From: CAYVVD01 sp964454975
GTDB lineage: Bacteria > Bacteroidota > Ignavibacteria > Kapaibacteriales > UBA2268
Length of the DNA: 64,000 nt
Direction: 5' to 3'
Assembly: GCA_964454975.1 (NCBI GenBank)
Contig: CAYVVD010000002.1
Coordinates: 62,001-126,000, forward strand
Below the pieces are notes generated by a model. That model was given only the letters and a program-made list of their open reading frames with translations, had not been told where the DNA came from and did no database searches. Below, in pieces: positions 8,084 to 18,700 of the stretch. Both the position numbers and the translations under genes were made by a program. Within the stretch, counting starts at the first letter, position 1. Each line of letters begins with the position of its first letter.

Positions 8084-9757
8084 ATGAAGACTTTCCTGCT
8101 AATATTATTAATCCTGTTTGTTCAGATTGAATCAAAAGCCGATTTAGTGCTCAATGCTGCGGAAAAAGAATTAACTCGCTCAATGAATGAATTATCCTCA
8201 CAGGATAATCCGCCATATTACATTTCATATAATATCACTGATAGCCGCAAAACAGTTATTAAATCAACTTTTGGCAAATTGATTTCTTCAGACACTGATG
8301 AACAGCGAATTCTGGACATAGACCTTCGTGTGGGCAGTTATCAACTTGACAACACTCACATTATAAGAGGCAATCCTTTCAACTTCAGTTTTTCAGGAGG
8401 ATTGAACATGTTGCCTATTGAAGATAATGAGGAGGCAATAAGGGCTAAAATTTGGTTTGCAACTGACAAGGAATATAAGGATGCTATCGAACGATATGAA
8501 AGGGTAGTTACAAACACTAAGGTAAAAGTCGAAGAAGAAGACAAATCACCCGATTTCTCTAAAGAACAACCTGTAAAGTTTATTGAAGAATCTAAAAAAT
8601 ATAATATTGATGAGGCTTATTGGGGCAATTTATTAAATGAACTATCAGGCGAATTCTCTCTTCACCCCTGGATTTATCAGGGAGATGTGGTATTACAATC
8701 CGAAGAATTAACAAAATATTTTGTCAATTCTGAAGGCTCCAGGCTCAAATGGGATGAATCATATGTAAGAATGTACGTACTTGTGAAAACTAAAGCTGTT
8801 GACGGCATGAGCCTTCCACTATATGAAAGTTATTTCGCCTGGGAGCCTGAAAGTTTGCCGCCCAAAGAAAAGATCCTTGATGATATCAGGTCGATAATTC
8901 AAATATTAAATGAGCTTAAATCGGCTCCTATGGCAGAAACTTTTACCGGGCCTGCAATTTTATCCGGTGAGGCTGCTGGCGTTTTCTTCCATGAAATATT
9001 TGGACACAGGGTTGAAGGCCACAGGGAGAAAGACCCAAACTCCAGCCAGACATTTAAGCAGTCAGTTGATGAGAAGATTTTGCCTGAGTTTATCAGCGTA
9101 ATCTTCGACCCAACTATTAGAGAAATCGAGGGAATCGATATTTCCGGATATTACAAATATGACGATCAGGGTGTAAAGGCACAGAAAGTAGTTTCAGTTG
9201 AAAATGGCATATTCAAAGGTTTCCTAATGAGTCGCTCACCTATTGAAGATTTTCCAAATTCAAATGGTCATGGAAGGAAGCAGGCAGGTTATACTGCTGT
9301 TTCACGCCAGTCGAATCTTATTGTAAAAACAGATGAAAAGGTCAGCGAAAAGGAGTTATTCGAATTGCTTCGTGAAGAATGTAAAAAGCAAAACACAGAA
9401 TATGGTCTTTATTTTAAAACAGTGCAGGGAGGATTTACATTTACCGGTCGCTCCATTCCAAATGCATTTAATGTAACACCGCTAGTAGTGTATAAAGTAT
9501 TTGCTGATGGCAGGCCAAATGAAATGGTTCGTGGAGTAGATTTAATCGGCACACCTTTGACAACATTTTCGAATATTATTGCATCTGCGGAAAACCTGGG
9601 AATATTCAACGGAATTTGTGGAGCAGAATCCGGGGGAGTGCCGGTTTCGGCTTCTTCTCCTTCATTGCTTGTTTCAAGAATTGAAGTTCAGAAGAAAAAA
9701 AAGTCACAGGCTAAGCCTCCCATCCTGCCATCACCGGTTATAGGAGCAGGTCAATGA
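8084..9757 (+). CDS. Secreted TldD/PmbA-family metallopeptidase, intact HExxGH site
   Basis: A 557-residue protein with an N-terminal signal peptide (MKTFLLILLILFVQIESKA). The central part shows the TldD metal-binding motif VFFHEIFGHRVEGH, with His303-Glu304 and His308, matching the HExxxH zinc site of TldD-type proteases. The C-terminal half has the TldD beta-structure, including KQAGYTAVSRQSN and GVDLIGTPLTTF. Cytoplasmic TldD/TldE process peptides; this one should act outside the cytoplasm. The gene is translationally coupled by a 4-bp ATGA overlap to a paralogue that lacks the metal site, like the active/inactive TldD-TldE arrangement. The peptide substrate is unknown. Confidence 0.85.
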   Translation: MKTFLLILLILFVQIESKADLVLNAAEKELTRSMNELSSQDNPPYYISYNITDSRKTVIKSTFGKLISSDTDEQRILDIDLRVGSYQLDNTHIIRGNPFNFSFSGGLNMLPIEDNEEAIRAKIWFATDKEYKDAIERYERVVTNTKVKVEEEDKSPDFSKEQPVKFIEESKKYNIDEAYWGNLLNELSGEFSLHPWIYQGDVVLQSEELTKYFVNSEGSRLKWDESYVRMYVLVKTKAVDGMSLPLYESYFAWEPESLPPKEKILDDIRSIIQILNELKSAPMAETFTGPAILSGEAAGVFFHEIFGHRVEGHREKDPNSSQTFKQSVDEKILPEFISVIFDPTIREIEGIDISGYYKYDDQGVKAQKVVSVENGIFKGFLMSRSPIEDFPNSNGHGRKQAGYTAVSRQSNLIVKTDEKVSEKELFELLREECKKQNTEYGLYFKTVQGGFTFTGRSIPNAFNVTPLVVYKVFADGRPNEMVRGVDLIGTPLTTFSNIIASAENLGIFNGICGAESGGVPVSASSPSLLVSRIEVQKKKKSQAKPPILPSPVIGAGQ

Positions 9758-11547
9758 ATTTAATAAAAAGTCTAACGTTCGGTAATAAGATGACATCTTT
9801 AAAAAAAACAGTTCTGTTATTAGTTTTAATTATTTCATCTGTAAGCCTTAATGCAAATGACGAAATACTCCGGGCAATGCGCGATGAAATAAAACGTTCG
9901 ATGGACGAGTTAAAACTGGAAGACCTGCAAAAGCCATACTACATTGAGTACACAGTTACAAAGTCCTCCTCATTTGTACTTAAATCTCAACTTGGCTCAA
10001 TTACAGAAGAAACGGACGACATCCGTACAACTCTTGACGTACAGGTGCGAGTAGGAGATTATAAGTTTGACAACACTAATTTTTTTGATGTCGGCCTCAG
10101 CTTTTTTGGCAGTACTGACGACGAAGAGCGTTTCACACGGCGACAAGTAGCCGGCGAACCAGATTACAAAAGCCTACGCAGGGATTTATGGCTTGCCACT
10201 GACGCTGCATACAAACGTTCGGCAGAATTATTAGCTAAAAAGGAAGCTGCGCTTAAGAACAGGATGCGCACCGACACAACTCATGATTTATTAAAAGTAA
10301 ATCCGGAGAAGAATTATTATTTACAAGAAATTCCCGTATTCGAAAAACAGAAACATATATCCATTCTAAATAAGCTGTCAGCAGTATTCGCGGAGTACCC
10401 CGGGATTATATCTTCTTCTGTAGGGATGGAATATTTGCCAAAAGAGATTTACTACGTGAATAGCGAAGGTATGGAATATACAAAAACAGAACTTTTTACA
10501 GGATTGGAAATAGTTGCCTATACACAGGCAAACGATGGTATGCCATTAGTAAATTACTTCACTGCGTACGGTAAAACTCCCGCAGATTTGCCTATATCTG
10601 ATTCACTTGTCAGTGCAGCGAAACACACTGCACTAAAACTAAATGAATTAAAGTCAGCGCCTGTTTTGGAATTGCCTTATGCAGGGCCTGTACTCTTTAT
10701 TGACAACGCTGCAGGAGAAGTTTTTGCACAAGCTTTTGCACCAAACCTTGTTGCACAAAGATTCCCGCTAACTGAGCAGGGGATACAGGAAAACGATAGA
10801 TTCGCTGCTTTCCAGAACAAGGTTGGAGGCAGGGTTTTGCCAGAGTTTTTCAATGTTGAAGCTATACCTTTAGAAAAAAGTTTTGCCGATTCTCCGCTTG
10901 CCGGCTCCTTTAGTTTAGATGATGATGGAATTAAGGCAAGCAAAGTATCACTTGTTATTGGTGGCTATCTAAAAGCCCTGTTGAATGACAGGGTTCCGAC
11001 TCGCCGAGTAAGAGAATCAAACGGGCATAAGCGAGCTGGATCTGCTATGTTGAGTAATATTCGCTTACAAGCCGGAAAGGAATATAGTGTCAGTTATGAC
11101 AGTCTTAAGAGCAAAATGATAAAGTTATGCAAAGACAGGGAGCTTGAATATGGCATTGTCGTAAAGCGTATTCTAAACCAGAATATTATGATGACAACAC
11201 TTTACAGTCTGACTTATGGAGAATTTCAGTATCCCCGTGGTAATGGAAAACTTGCGGTTGTAGAGGCTTATAAAATTTATCCTGATGGTAAAGAAGAGTT
11301 GATTCGCGGGTGCGAAGGTGCTGCATTTAACGTCCAGACCTTTAAAGACATCATCCTTGCCGGAAATGAATATTATGTTTATAATTACTTAGCTCCCGCA
11401 GTAATTTCATCATTTATAAGCGGTGGCTCACCTTATCTTGGAACGAGTGTAATTGTGCCTGATTTATTATTTGAAGATGCAGAAATTTCAACTATTAATG
11501 AGGATTTCAAGAGACCCCCTATTATTGAAAGCCCTTTGTCGAACTAA
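9754..11547 (+). CDS. Secreted TldD/PmbA-family paralogue lacking the metal-binding motif
   Basis: A 597-residue relative of the preceding gene product, with matching segments such as the YYIEYTVTKSS start region, ALKLNELKSAPVLE and the GPVLFIDNAAGEVFAQAFAP stretch. There the HExxGH of the partner is replaced by AQxxAP, so zinc binding and peptidase activity are not expected. A signal peptide starts at Met13 (MTSLKKTVLLLVLIISSVSL, ATG at 9790), although the upstream ATG at 9754 has a good ribosome site (aggagcagg) and overlaps the upstream stop. By analogy with TldE/PmbA it probably forms a heteromer with the active partner. Confidence 0.8.
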   Translation: MNLIKSLTFGNKMTSLKKTVLLLVLIISSVSLNANDEILRAMRDEIKRSMDELKLEDLQKPYYIEYTVTKSSSFVLKSQLGSITEETDDIRTTLDVQVRVGDYKFDNTNFFDVGLSFFGSTDDEERFTRRQVAGEPDYKSLRRDLWLATDAAYKRSAELLAKKEAALKNRMRTDTTHDLLKVNPEKNYYLQEIPVFEKQKHISILNKLSAVFAEYPGIISSSVGMEYLPKEIYYVNSEGMEYTKTELFTGLEIVAYTQANDGMPLVNYFTAYGKTPADLPISDSLVSAAKHTALKLNELKSAPVLELPYAGPVLFIDNAAGEVFAQAFAPNLVAQRFPLTEQGIQENDRFAAFQNKVGGRVLPEFFNVEAIPLEKSFADSPLAGSFSLDDDGIKASKVSLVIGGYLKALLNDRVPTRRVRESNGHKRAGSAMLSNIRLQAGKEYSVSYDSLKSKMIKLCKDRELEYGIVVKRILNQNIMMTTLYSLTYGEFQYPRGNGKLAVVEAYKIYPDGKEELIRGCEGAAFNVQTFKDIILAGNEYYVYNYLAPAVISSFISGGSPYLGTSVIVPDLLFEDAEISTINEDFKRPPIIESPLSN

Positions 11548-11644
11548 TGTGATTTTAGAAGTTTTATTTTTCAATCTATCTAATCTCGTTTCAAGATGGG
11601 GAATTTGTTAAATTAATTATTATTATAAATCAAAACCTGATATT

Positions 11645-13864
11645 TTGAAACTCTTCAATTCAGACATTCAAATACAATTCCTTGGTCTGTCTTATACATT
11701 AATAACATTTTTAATGTTATCTGTGCCTCTTTATTCAAATTCCAATGAACTTAGCGGCAAAGTCATCTCATCTGAAACAAATGAGCCTCTGCCCGGGGCA
11801 ATAGTAAGGATTGAAGGCACTGCCCTGGGTGGAGTAGCAGGTTCAAATGGTTCATTCTCAATTAAATATTTACAGTCCGGTAAATACAAGTTAATTATAT
11901 CAATGGTTGGCTATTCAACCAAACCACTGTTTGTTGATATAGATAAATCAAAGGAATATATTGAAATCAAGCTTGAAGAATTTGCCTTAAGCAGTGGGGA
12001 GGTAATTGTTTCAGCCAGTAAAAGAGTTCAGGCAGTACAAGAAGTACCAATTTCTGTATCGCTTATTTCTGAAAATTCTATAAATGCCCGGAATATTCAC
12101 AGCCTGGATGATGTCCTTGAATATACACCTGGTGTTGAGGTAACCAAAGATAATGTGAGTATTCGCGGCTCTGAGGGTTTTTCTTTTGGTATAGGGTCAA
12201 GGACCGCGCTGCTACTTGATGGTGTTCCTTTCCTTACTGCTGATAACAGTGATATGAAATTTGATGCCGTGCCTTTGTTTAATGTTGGGAAAATTGAGAT
12301 TGTCAAAGGTGCAGGCTCAGCTCTCTACGGTGCAAGTGCAATGGGTGGTGTTATTAATATTATTACAAATCAGCCCCAAGCAGTACCGGAATATAAATTT
12401 CGGGCTTTTGGCGGATTATATACTCAATATGAGTATGAAGAATGGCAATATACTGACAAACCAAGGGCTAGAAGTGGTTTTAATGCAAGTTTCAGCAGGA
12501 TGTATGATGATTTGGGCGTATTGCTTTCGGGTGGTTTTGTAAGGGATGACAGTCATCGTGATTGGGATGATGAAACTTTAATAAACTTATTCTCAAAACT
12601 CAATTATGACTTTAGCAGTGATACAAAACTGATGCTTTCAGGATTGTTTTCATCTGTAAATTCCACTGATTTTGTTTATTGGAGCAGCCAGGATAGTGCT
12701 TCCAGGCCACCTACCGGGACTGACACTGATAACAGGACTGTTTCTGATAAATACAATATATCAGCCAAATTGAATCATATCTTTAATAGTCACTTATTTA
12801 TGGATGTAATAACAGGTTATTATGTAACTGAATACAGGAATACACTTAACGATGATGACCCTCAAAAACGCCAGGCATCAGCAAGATCCGCAAATATTGA
12901 AATCCAGCTATCTTCACTCCTCTATAATGATTTCATGATTAGTTATGGTATTGCCGGAAGATATAATTCCGTTGAATCAGTTACATTCGGAGATAGGTTC
13001 CAAAGCATATTCTCCGCATATATTCAGGCTGAAAACAAGAGCCTGGAAAATTTTATCATTACATTAGGCTCACGTTTTGACTTAGAAAATGACAATGCCA
13101 GGAATTCTGTAAACGAGATATCACCAAAGTTTGGGATGTCTTATCAGGTACTGCCAAATCTAAGTTTGAGGGCTTCAGCCGGAAAAGGATTCAGACCCCC
13201 ATCCATAGCAGAAAGATATAGTTCTGTTTCATTTGGCGGATTATTTGAGGTTGTGGAAAACGACAGCCTTATAGCTGAGACAAATATCTCATTTGAATTA
13301 GGTACACATTTTGAAACATTATTGTTTGGCATCCCATTTAGCGTTGATTTTGCATTTTTTGACAACAGTTTTGAAAATTTGATTGAACCAAAATTCATTT
13401 TGGGAGAAGCTCTTCGAATCAGGTTCGACAACGTTACAAAAGCAAAAATCCGGGGAGTGGAATTCGGTTTACAAGCCTTGTTTTTTGATAAGATTGGTGT
13501 AATGACATCCTTCACTTATATGGACCCTGTTGATGAAACCCTAAACCAACCATTGAAATACAGGCGCGAACTAATCTGGCAGGCCAGTCTCCGGGCAGAT
13601 TTAGGTGTTTTTGAGTGGCAGGGAGATTATCGTTTTAAGAAGGAATTTCTGGCAATTGACAGTCAGCTTGCATTTATTGATAATTCAAATGTTCCTGTTC
13701 ATATTTTCGACACAAGGATAATTTATAATGCAGGAGAAATCAACAAGGGAAAATTGGAGCTTACTTTGAATGTTTATAACATGTTTGACTATTATTACAC
13801 AGAAATGGTTGGAAATCTTGGTCCTACAAGACATATCAGTTTACAGGCTGATTTAGTATTTTAA
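11645..13864 (+). CDS. TonB-dependent outer-membrane receptor
   Basis: A 739-residue outer-membrane receptor. After a signal-anchor stretch (residues about 10-32) comes a carboxypeptidase-regulatory-like domain (ELSGKVISSETNEPLPGAIV to about 105). Then follows the plug domain with SASKRVQAVQEVPISVSLI, VSIRGSEGFSFGIGSRTALLLDGV and VKGAGSALYGASAMGGVINIIT, and then a 22-strand barrel ending in aromatic SLQADLVF. The predicted start is TTG; no in-frame ATG would preserve the signal peptide. It imports a ligand (siderophore, vitamin or sugar, not determinable) using TonB energy. Its end overlaps the convergent phosphoesterase gene by 4 bp. Confidence 0.92.
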   Translation: MKLFNSDIQIQFLGLSYTLITFLMLSVPLYSNSNELSGKVISSETNEPLPGAIVRIEGTALGGVAGSNGSFSIKYLQSGKYKLIISMVGYSTKPLFVDIDKSKEYIEIKLEEFALSSGEVIVSASKRVQAVQEVPISVSLISENSINARNIHSLDDVLEYTPGVEVTKDNVSIRGSEGFSFGIGSRTALLLDGVPFLTADNSDMKFDAVPLFNVGKIEIVKGAGSALYGASAMGGVINIITNQPQAVPEYKFRAFGGLYTQYEYEEWQYTDKPRARSGFNASFSRMYDDLGVLLSGGFVRDDSHRDWDDETLINLFSKLNYDFSSDTKLMLSGLFSSVNSTDFVYWSSQDSASRPPTGTDTDNRTVSDKYNISAKLNHIFNSHLFMDVITGYYVTEYRNTLNDDDPQKRQASARSANIEIQLSSLLYNDFMISYGIAGRYNSVESVTFGDRFQSIFSAYIQAENKSLENFIITLGSRFDLENDNARNSVNEISPKFGMSYQVLPNLSLRASAGKGFRPPSIAERYSSVSFGGLFEVVENDSLIAETNISFELGTHFETLLFGIPFSVDFAFFDNSFENLIEPKFILGEALRIRFDNVTKAKIRGVEFGLQALFFDKIGVMTSFTYMDPVDETLNQPLKYRRELIWQASLRADLGVFEWQGDYRFKKEFLAIDSQLAFIDNSNVPVHIFDTRIIYNAGEINKGKLELTLNVYNMFDYYYTEMVGNLGPTRHISLQADLVF

Positions 13865-14853
13865 AATAATTCGCCCACCTTATCAACAACAATCTCTTTT
13901 GCTTTATCGATTGTAACACCATGAATTTTACCACCCGAGGCATGTTGATGACCGCCACCACCAAATGAAACTGCAATGTCACGTACCGGTATTGATTTTG
14001 ATCGGAAAGAAAGCCTTATTTCATCGTTGTCCGGAGTCTGAGTAAGAAGTACACAAGCTTCTACACCCTTTATGGACATTTGTTCTTCGACAAATCCTTC
14101 AGTATCATAACGCGATGCACCTGTTTCTATAAAGTACTCCCTGCGAGCAATCATTGCCGAAAACCTGTTGTTGTAATAGAGCTCAATTGTACCTTCAACA
14201 AGGCTCTTTAATTTGAATCCATTTAAAGTTCGTGTGTTATATACCCGGTCATACAGCTCGCCGGGAATAGAACCGGTCTCAATCAATTCCGCCACAATCC
14301 TGTGCACTTCAGCATCGGTTCTGTCAAAGCGGAAGCTACCGGTGTCCATTAAAATAGCAACATATAAAGGATCTGAAATACTCGTATCAAGACGCAATCC
14401 TTCATCTTCCTGCAAAAATTTATAAATTAATTCACCGGCTGAGCTTGCGGTTGTATCCATAAAACAGTAATCATGATCATTTTCGGGGCTAACATGATGG
14501 TCGATTACAACAACAATGGCATTTGATTTTTTAATGGCTTCTCCGACTTCCCCGAGTCTTGATATATCGTTTATATCAAGTATGAATATGGCATCTGCAT
14601 TAAGAAATTCTTTCTCGTGTTGTTCTTTTTTATACTCAATAATTTCTGAAGAATTCGGAAGGAATTTAAGATTATCCGGAGTTTGGCTGATATTGATAAT
14701 TTTTGAATCTTTTCCCTTGGTTTTGGTATAATTGTACAGTGCAAGACAGGAGCCAATTGCATCGCCATCGGGCTTTTCATGAGTTGTAATGATAAATCTA
14801 TCAACTTTATTAAATACATCCATGCAATCTTTGGCAGAACCGAACAACGCCAT
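13861..14853 (-). CDS. DHH-family phosphoesterase, NrnA-like
   Basis: A 330-residue DHH/DHHA1 protein. The N-terminal DHH domain has THEKPDGDAIGS (His25, Asp29, Asp31), ILDIND (Asp93) and IDHH (Asp118-His119-His120), which bind two Mn ions. The C-terminal DHHA1 domain ends in the glycine-rich GGGGHQHASGG. This is the layout of NrnA, which degrades short oligoribonucleotides and hydrolyses 3'-phosphoadenosine 5'-phosphate in the cytoplasm. The length matches the family. A purine-rich site (agagg) precedes the ATG. The gene is divergent from the PASTA protein at 14970. Confidence 0.9.
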   Translation of the reverse strand: MALFGSAKDCMDVFNKVDRFIITTHEKPDGDAIGSCLALYNYTKTKGKDSKIINISQTPDNLKFLPNSSEIIEYKKEQHEKEFLNADAIFILDINDISRLGEVGEAIKKSNAIVVVIDHHVSPENDHDYCFMDTTASSAGELIYKFLQEDEGLRLDTSISDPLYVAILMDTGSFRFDRTDAEVHRIVAELIETGSIPGELYDRVYNTRTLNGFKLKSLVEGTIELYYNNRFSAMIARREYFIETGASRYDTEGFVEEQMSIKGVEACVLLTQTPDNDEIRLSFRSKSIPVRDIAVSFGGGGHQHASGGKIHGVTIDKAKEIVVDKVGELF

Positions 14854-14969
14854 GAGAGGCCTCTTAATTAAATCAATGAATGATTAACGTTGTTCTGACT
14901 TAAAAATTTTCAGTTTTTTGGTTAAAAATCCGTTTATTTGTAGATAATTTATCTCGGATTTTACCTGAA

Positions 14970-15713
14970 ATGGCAGAAAAAAAGAGGCTACTTCAATACT
15001 TGTACGTACTTGTCGGATTTTTCGGCGGTTTATTCCTCCTCGTCCTTCTATTTGATAAAGCGATAATGCCCTCGATGATTCACAAAAGGGAAAATGTTGT
15101 AATGCCTGACCTTAAAGGGATGCATGTTGATTTAGCTAAAAAGAAACTCTTTGAAATTGAACTTTATCCGGAAGTTATTTCCAGCCAATATGATGACAAA
15201 TTACCTGAAGGTACTGTTGTAAATCAATCCCCAAAACCGCAAACTGAAGTAAAATCCGGGAGGACTATTTTTTTAACTATTAGCAAGGGTATTGAAAATA
15301 CAGATGTTCCGGATCTTGTGGGCCGTTCAATCCGGCAGGCAAAAGTGTTGCTGATGCGCAAGGGATTTATTCTTGGTAATATTGATTACGAATTTAATGA
15401 GTCTTTCCCAAGAGACACGGTTTCCGCACAGAGCATAAGAGCCGGCAAAGAGGCGGCAATTGGAACAAGTGTTGATATTACCGTCAGCCTTGGCTCACAG
15501 AGCAATGTAATTGTACCAAAAGTGGTAGGAATGACTCTTGAGCAGGCTCGTGTTATGCTAAATACTTCAGGTCTGCAATTGGGAGAAGTTTTTTACGAAC
15601 TCGACGAGACATATTCACCCGGTACCATAATTAGCCAAATGCCCGGAGCATACGAAGAATCGCAAAAAAATTCAAAAGTTAATATCACAGTTGTTCCCGG
15701 TGACGGGCTTTAA
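14970..15713 (+). CDS. Membrane-anchored protein with three PASTA domains
   Basis: A 247-residue protein with one N-terminal membrane helix (about 10-32) and three consecutive PASTA repeats: VVMPDLKGM (about 43-106), TDVPDLVGR (about 111-175) and VIVPKVVGM (about 179-245). PASTA domains bind peptidoglycan fragments and usually sit on the outside of Ser/Thr kinases or penicillin-binding proteins. Here neither a kinase nor a transpeptidase domain is attached, so it is a stand-alone periplasmic PASTA protein, a form also known from Bacteroidota-like genomes. Its end overlaps the convergent C25 peptidase gene by 4 bp. Confidence 0.88.
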   Translation: MAEKKRLLQYLYVLVGFFGGLFLLVLLFDKAIMPSMIHKRENVVMPDLKGMHVDLAKKKLFEIELYPEVISSQYDDKLPEGTVVNQSPKPQTEVKSGRTIFLTISKGIENTDVPDLVGRSIRQAKVLLMRKGFILGNIDYEFNESFPRDTVSAQSIRAGKEAAIGTSVDITVSLGSQSNVIVPKVVGMTLEQARVMLNTSGLQLGEVFYELDETYSPGTIISQMPGAYEESQKNSKVNITVVPGDGL

Positions 15714-18700
15714 TTCGTGATTCCGATTAATCCCGTAATTGGCTCTATATAAGTTCCGTTCCCTGCACTTATGAAATAATGATATATTCCCGAGGCGAGA
15801 CTATTCCCAAAGGTGTCCTTTCCATCCCATAAAATTTCATTTTCGCCAACTACCGGATTGAAATTAAGCTGCCTGATTAATTTTCCCCTTGAATCAAAAA
15901 TTGAGACAAGGATTTCTGCTGACTCATCAATTGATACATAATCAAAACTGAGCCTTATTTCTCCGTTCGAAGGATTTGGGTATGTAATTAAGTTTTCAAC
16001 ATAAGAGTTAAGAGACACATTGACATACCTGCGGAGCGTATCCCTGTTACCGGTAGCATCAAGAGCGAAAATCTTAAATAAATTATCACCTGTTTCGGGA
16101 ATGTTACTTTTATAATCACCAACTGTAAGGGTATCAGGAATAAATGAGATACGAGCTTTTAGATCACCTGCCGGGAATGATTCAAAAAAGTAATTTCCTG
16201 TATTTCCTGAGTTTTGCTTAACAGAATTGAGCTGAATTTCCAGTTTTTCAGGTTTGTCTATTACTAATGGAGAATTATCCCATAATTCAACTTCAACAAG
16301 CGGATTAATAGAAATATAATCGTAATCCTTAACTTCCTTTCCATTAATAAGCAATCTGATTTCCGGATTTTCCGTATCTTCAATTACATTAAATACAGTT
16401 TCGGCCTCGTTATTGAAATAGTAATTCTCCCTCGTTGCTTGCTCGGGGTTAATAATCAATCTGAATTTATTTGTTAAATCCATAAAGGTAGTATTTATTG
16501 ATTTAAGTCCACTATAAGAATCTCCCGGAGTCAATACGGGTAATTCAACTTCTTCAATTTCAATATCACTTCCTTTAATTATTTCGATTTCTGCATTGGC
16601 ATCAACAGCCGAAATTCTTTTAGAAATATTTTCAATTTTGTATTCAATATCAACATCATTCCCCCTCAATTGATTATCCCCAGCGACAACTATTCCTTTA
16701 TCAACTACCGAAAGTTCGGGTAAGGGTGAATAGTCCACTTTAAAACCGGAAATTCCCGGATTATCACTTTTTGTTTCCCGTTGCATTTTTATATTGAAAC
16801 TAATATATGGGAACTTATTAGCATCAATACCACTTAAGTCTTCAAAAAATTCATTTGCTTCTGAAAATGAAGAGAATAAAACAGTTGAACCAGGATCAGA
16901 TTCTGAGAAATGAATATTTATTGCAACATCAAAAATAGCCTTAGAACCTTCATTGTCGATGTTAAATGAAAAAGCATCCCATTCTGAAGCCGGCCCGATT
17001 AAACCTGAATGGATTTCACCGGCGGTTTTGTAAATTCTTAAGGAACCGTCAACTCTTGCAGTATCGAAAAGAGTTACTTGTTCCGGGACTTCTCCCTGTG
17101 AAGCACCCTTCCTTCCCAACATAGCAAAGGACCAGCCATCATCCAGAGAGTCAGCATGCAGGGAACCATAATACTTCAGTATAGCTTTTAGTGAATCAAG
17201 TGAACCTGGGTGCTCCGTAGGTAATAGATTTACAGCTCTAAACGAGTATTCACATGTACCGATAAGTACATAGTCACTTTCATCAACAGAATCTTTAAGG
17301 AATTCTATCATTTCAAGAGACGCTTCTTCATGCTCCCATGTATCAAATCGCCTGTAAACAGGCTGTCCGGCACCCTCAATAGAAGGGTAAACAATAATAT
17401 TGAAGCCACGTGCAAATTCACTGTCGGTAAATACTGAGTTTCCTACTTCTATATTTGTCCATCTCTTTATAGTATCCTCAGGAGAAGTTATCCCATTTAC
17501 TGCAATAATCTTATAATTAATATCCGTGTAATCAATATTATACTTAGCGTCATAAGCTTCGCCCGAAATCCTTACATCATCTAATTCAAAATGCTCAAGA
17601 TGCTCTCTCCTGTTCAGGCTCCACCCTGTTTGCTCATCATTAATATCATTAACTGTGAAGGGAATTGAAAGCCAGCCACTATGCAGCCCCTGGCCATTTA
17701 TATCAAGGATTCTTGCGTGTACCCAATACGAATTGTCTTCTAATAATTCATTTCCAGGATCCCATTCTATATAGTTTTCTCTAACTGTTAATTCATCTGT
17801 AAATGCTTCAACCAGAACACTTCCATCAGGATTTTCAACTTCTGTTAAGCGCAGCTGGAATTCCGTTTTTTGAATGTCGGTAAAAGGATTGATAAACCTG
17901 AAACTTGATTTGCCGGGATTTATTGACCAGTATGGAAATGGATCCAGAGGTAAAAGGCCTTTTTTGATTACATTCACTGAAAACGAGTATTTGTTATTGT
18001 CTTTGGAGAATTCGCTTATAAGGTTCGCAGGATCAATTTCGATTTCGATGTTATGTTCGCCGGGCATTCCTTTGATGTCAAACTCCACCTCGAATAATGC
18101 GTTCTTGCAGTAAGAATCGTAATCATATTTTCTGTATATAGTATCAGATCCTGATTCATGATTTCTGAGAAACCTTACCCAAATAGTGTCATTCCTGTTG
18201 ATTCCAATTCCCGAGTTAAAGAGTTCACCGGTGATTTGCAGTTTATTGTCTTCATCTGTAAATACTTCTGCATCATTTTCATTATAATATTCAATTGATT
18301 CATTCACAATAAACAATTCAGGTTCGTTGTAGATTTTGATTTCAAGTAATGGATCCCCTAAAAGCCCATATTGCTCGATAGTCATCGGAACGAACACACC
18401 GGTGTTAGACATCAGTCTTTTTTTACCCTGGTAAAGCATATCCAGTAAATTTCTATAACGGTACTGCTCCTTTAACATAGTTTCCATTAAAAAATACATC
18501 AGGAAAGTATGCACATCTGCTACACCCGTTGAAGTACTCCCAAATGCGGCTATCATTCCAACATCTTTTTCCAGGACATAGGACTCATTCCTTGCTCTAA
18601 CCAGAGTTGGCTCTGCAAAAGCTCCGGTATTACAGGACAAAGTCGAAAAAATCCCATGCCTGCCCTTATTTTTAAGCCTGTCAACATTCCAGCCTTCAAT

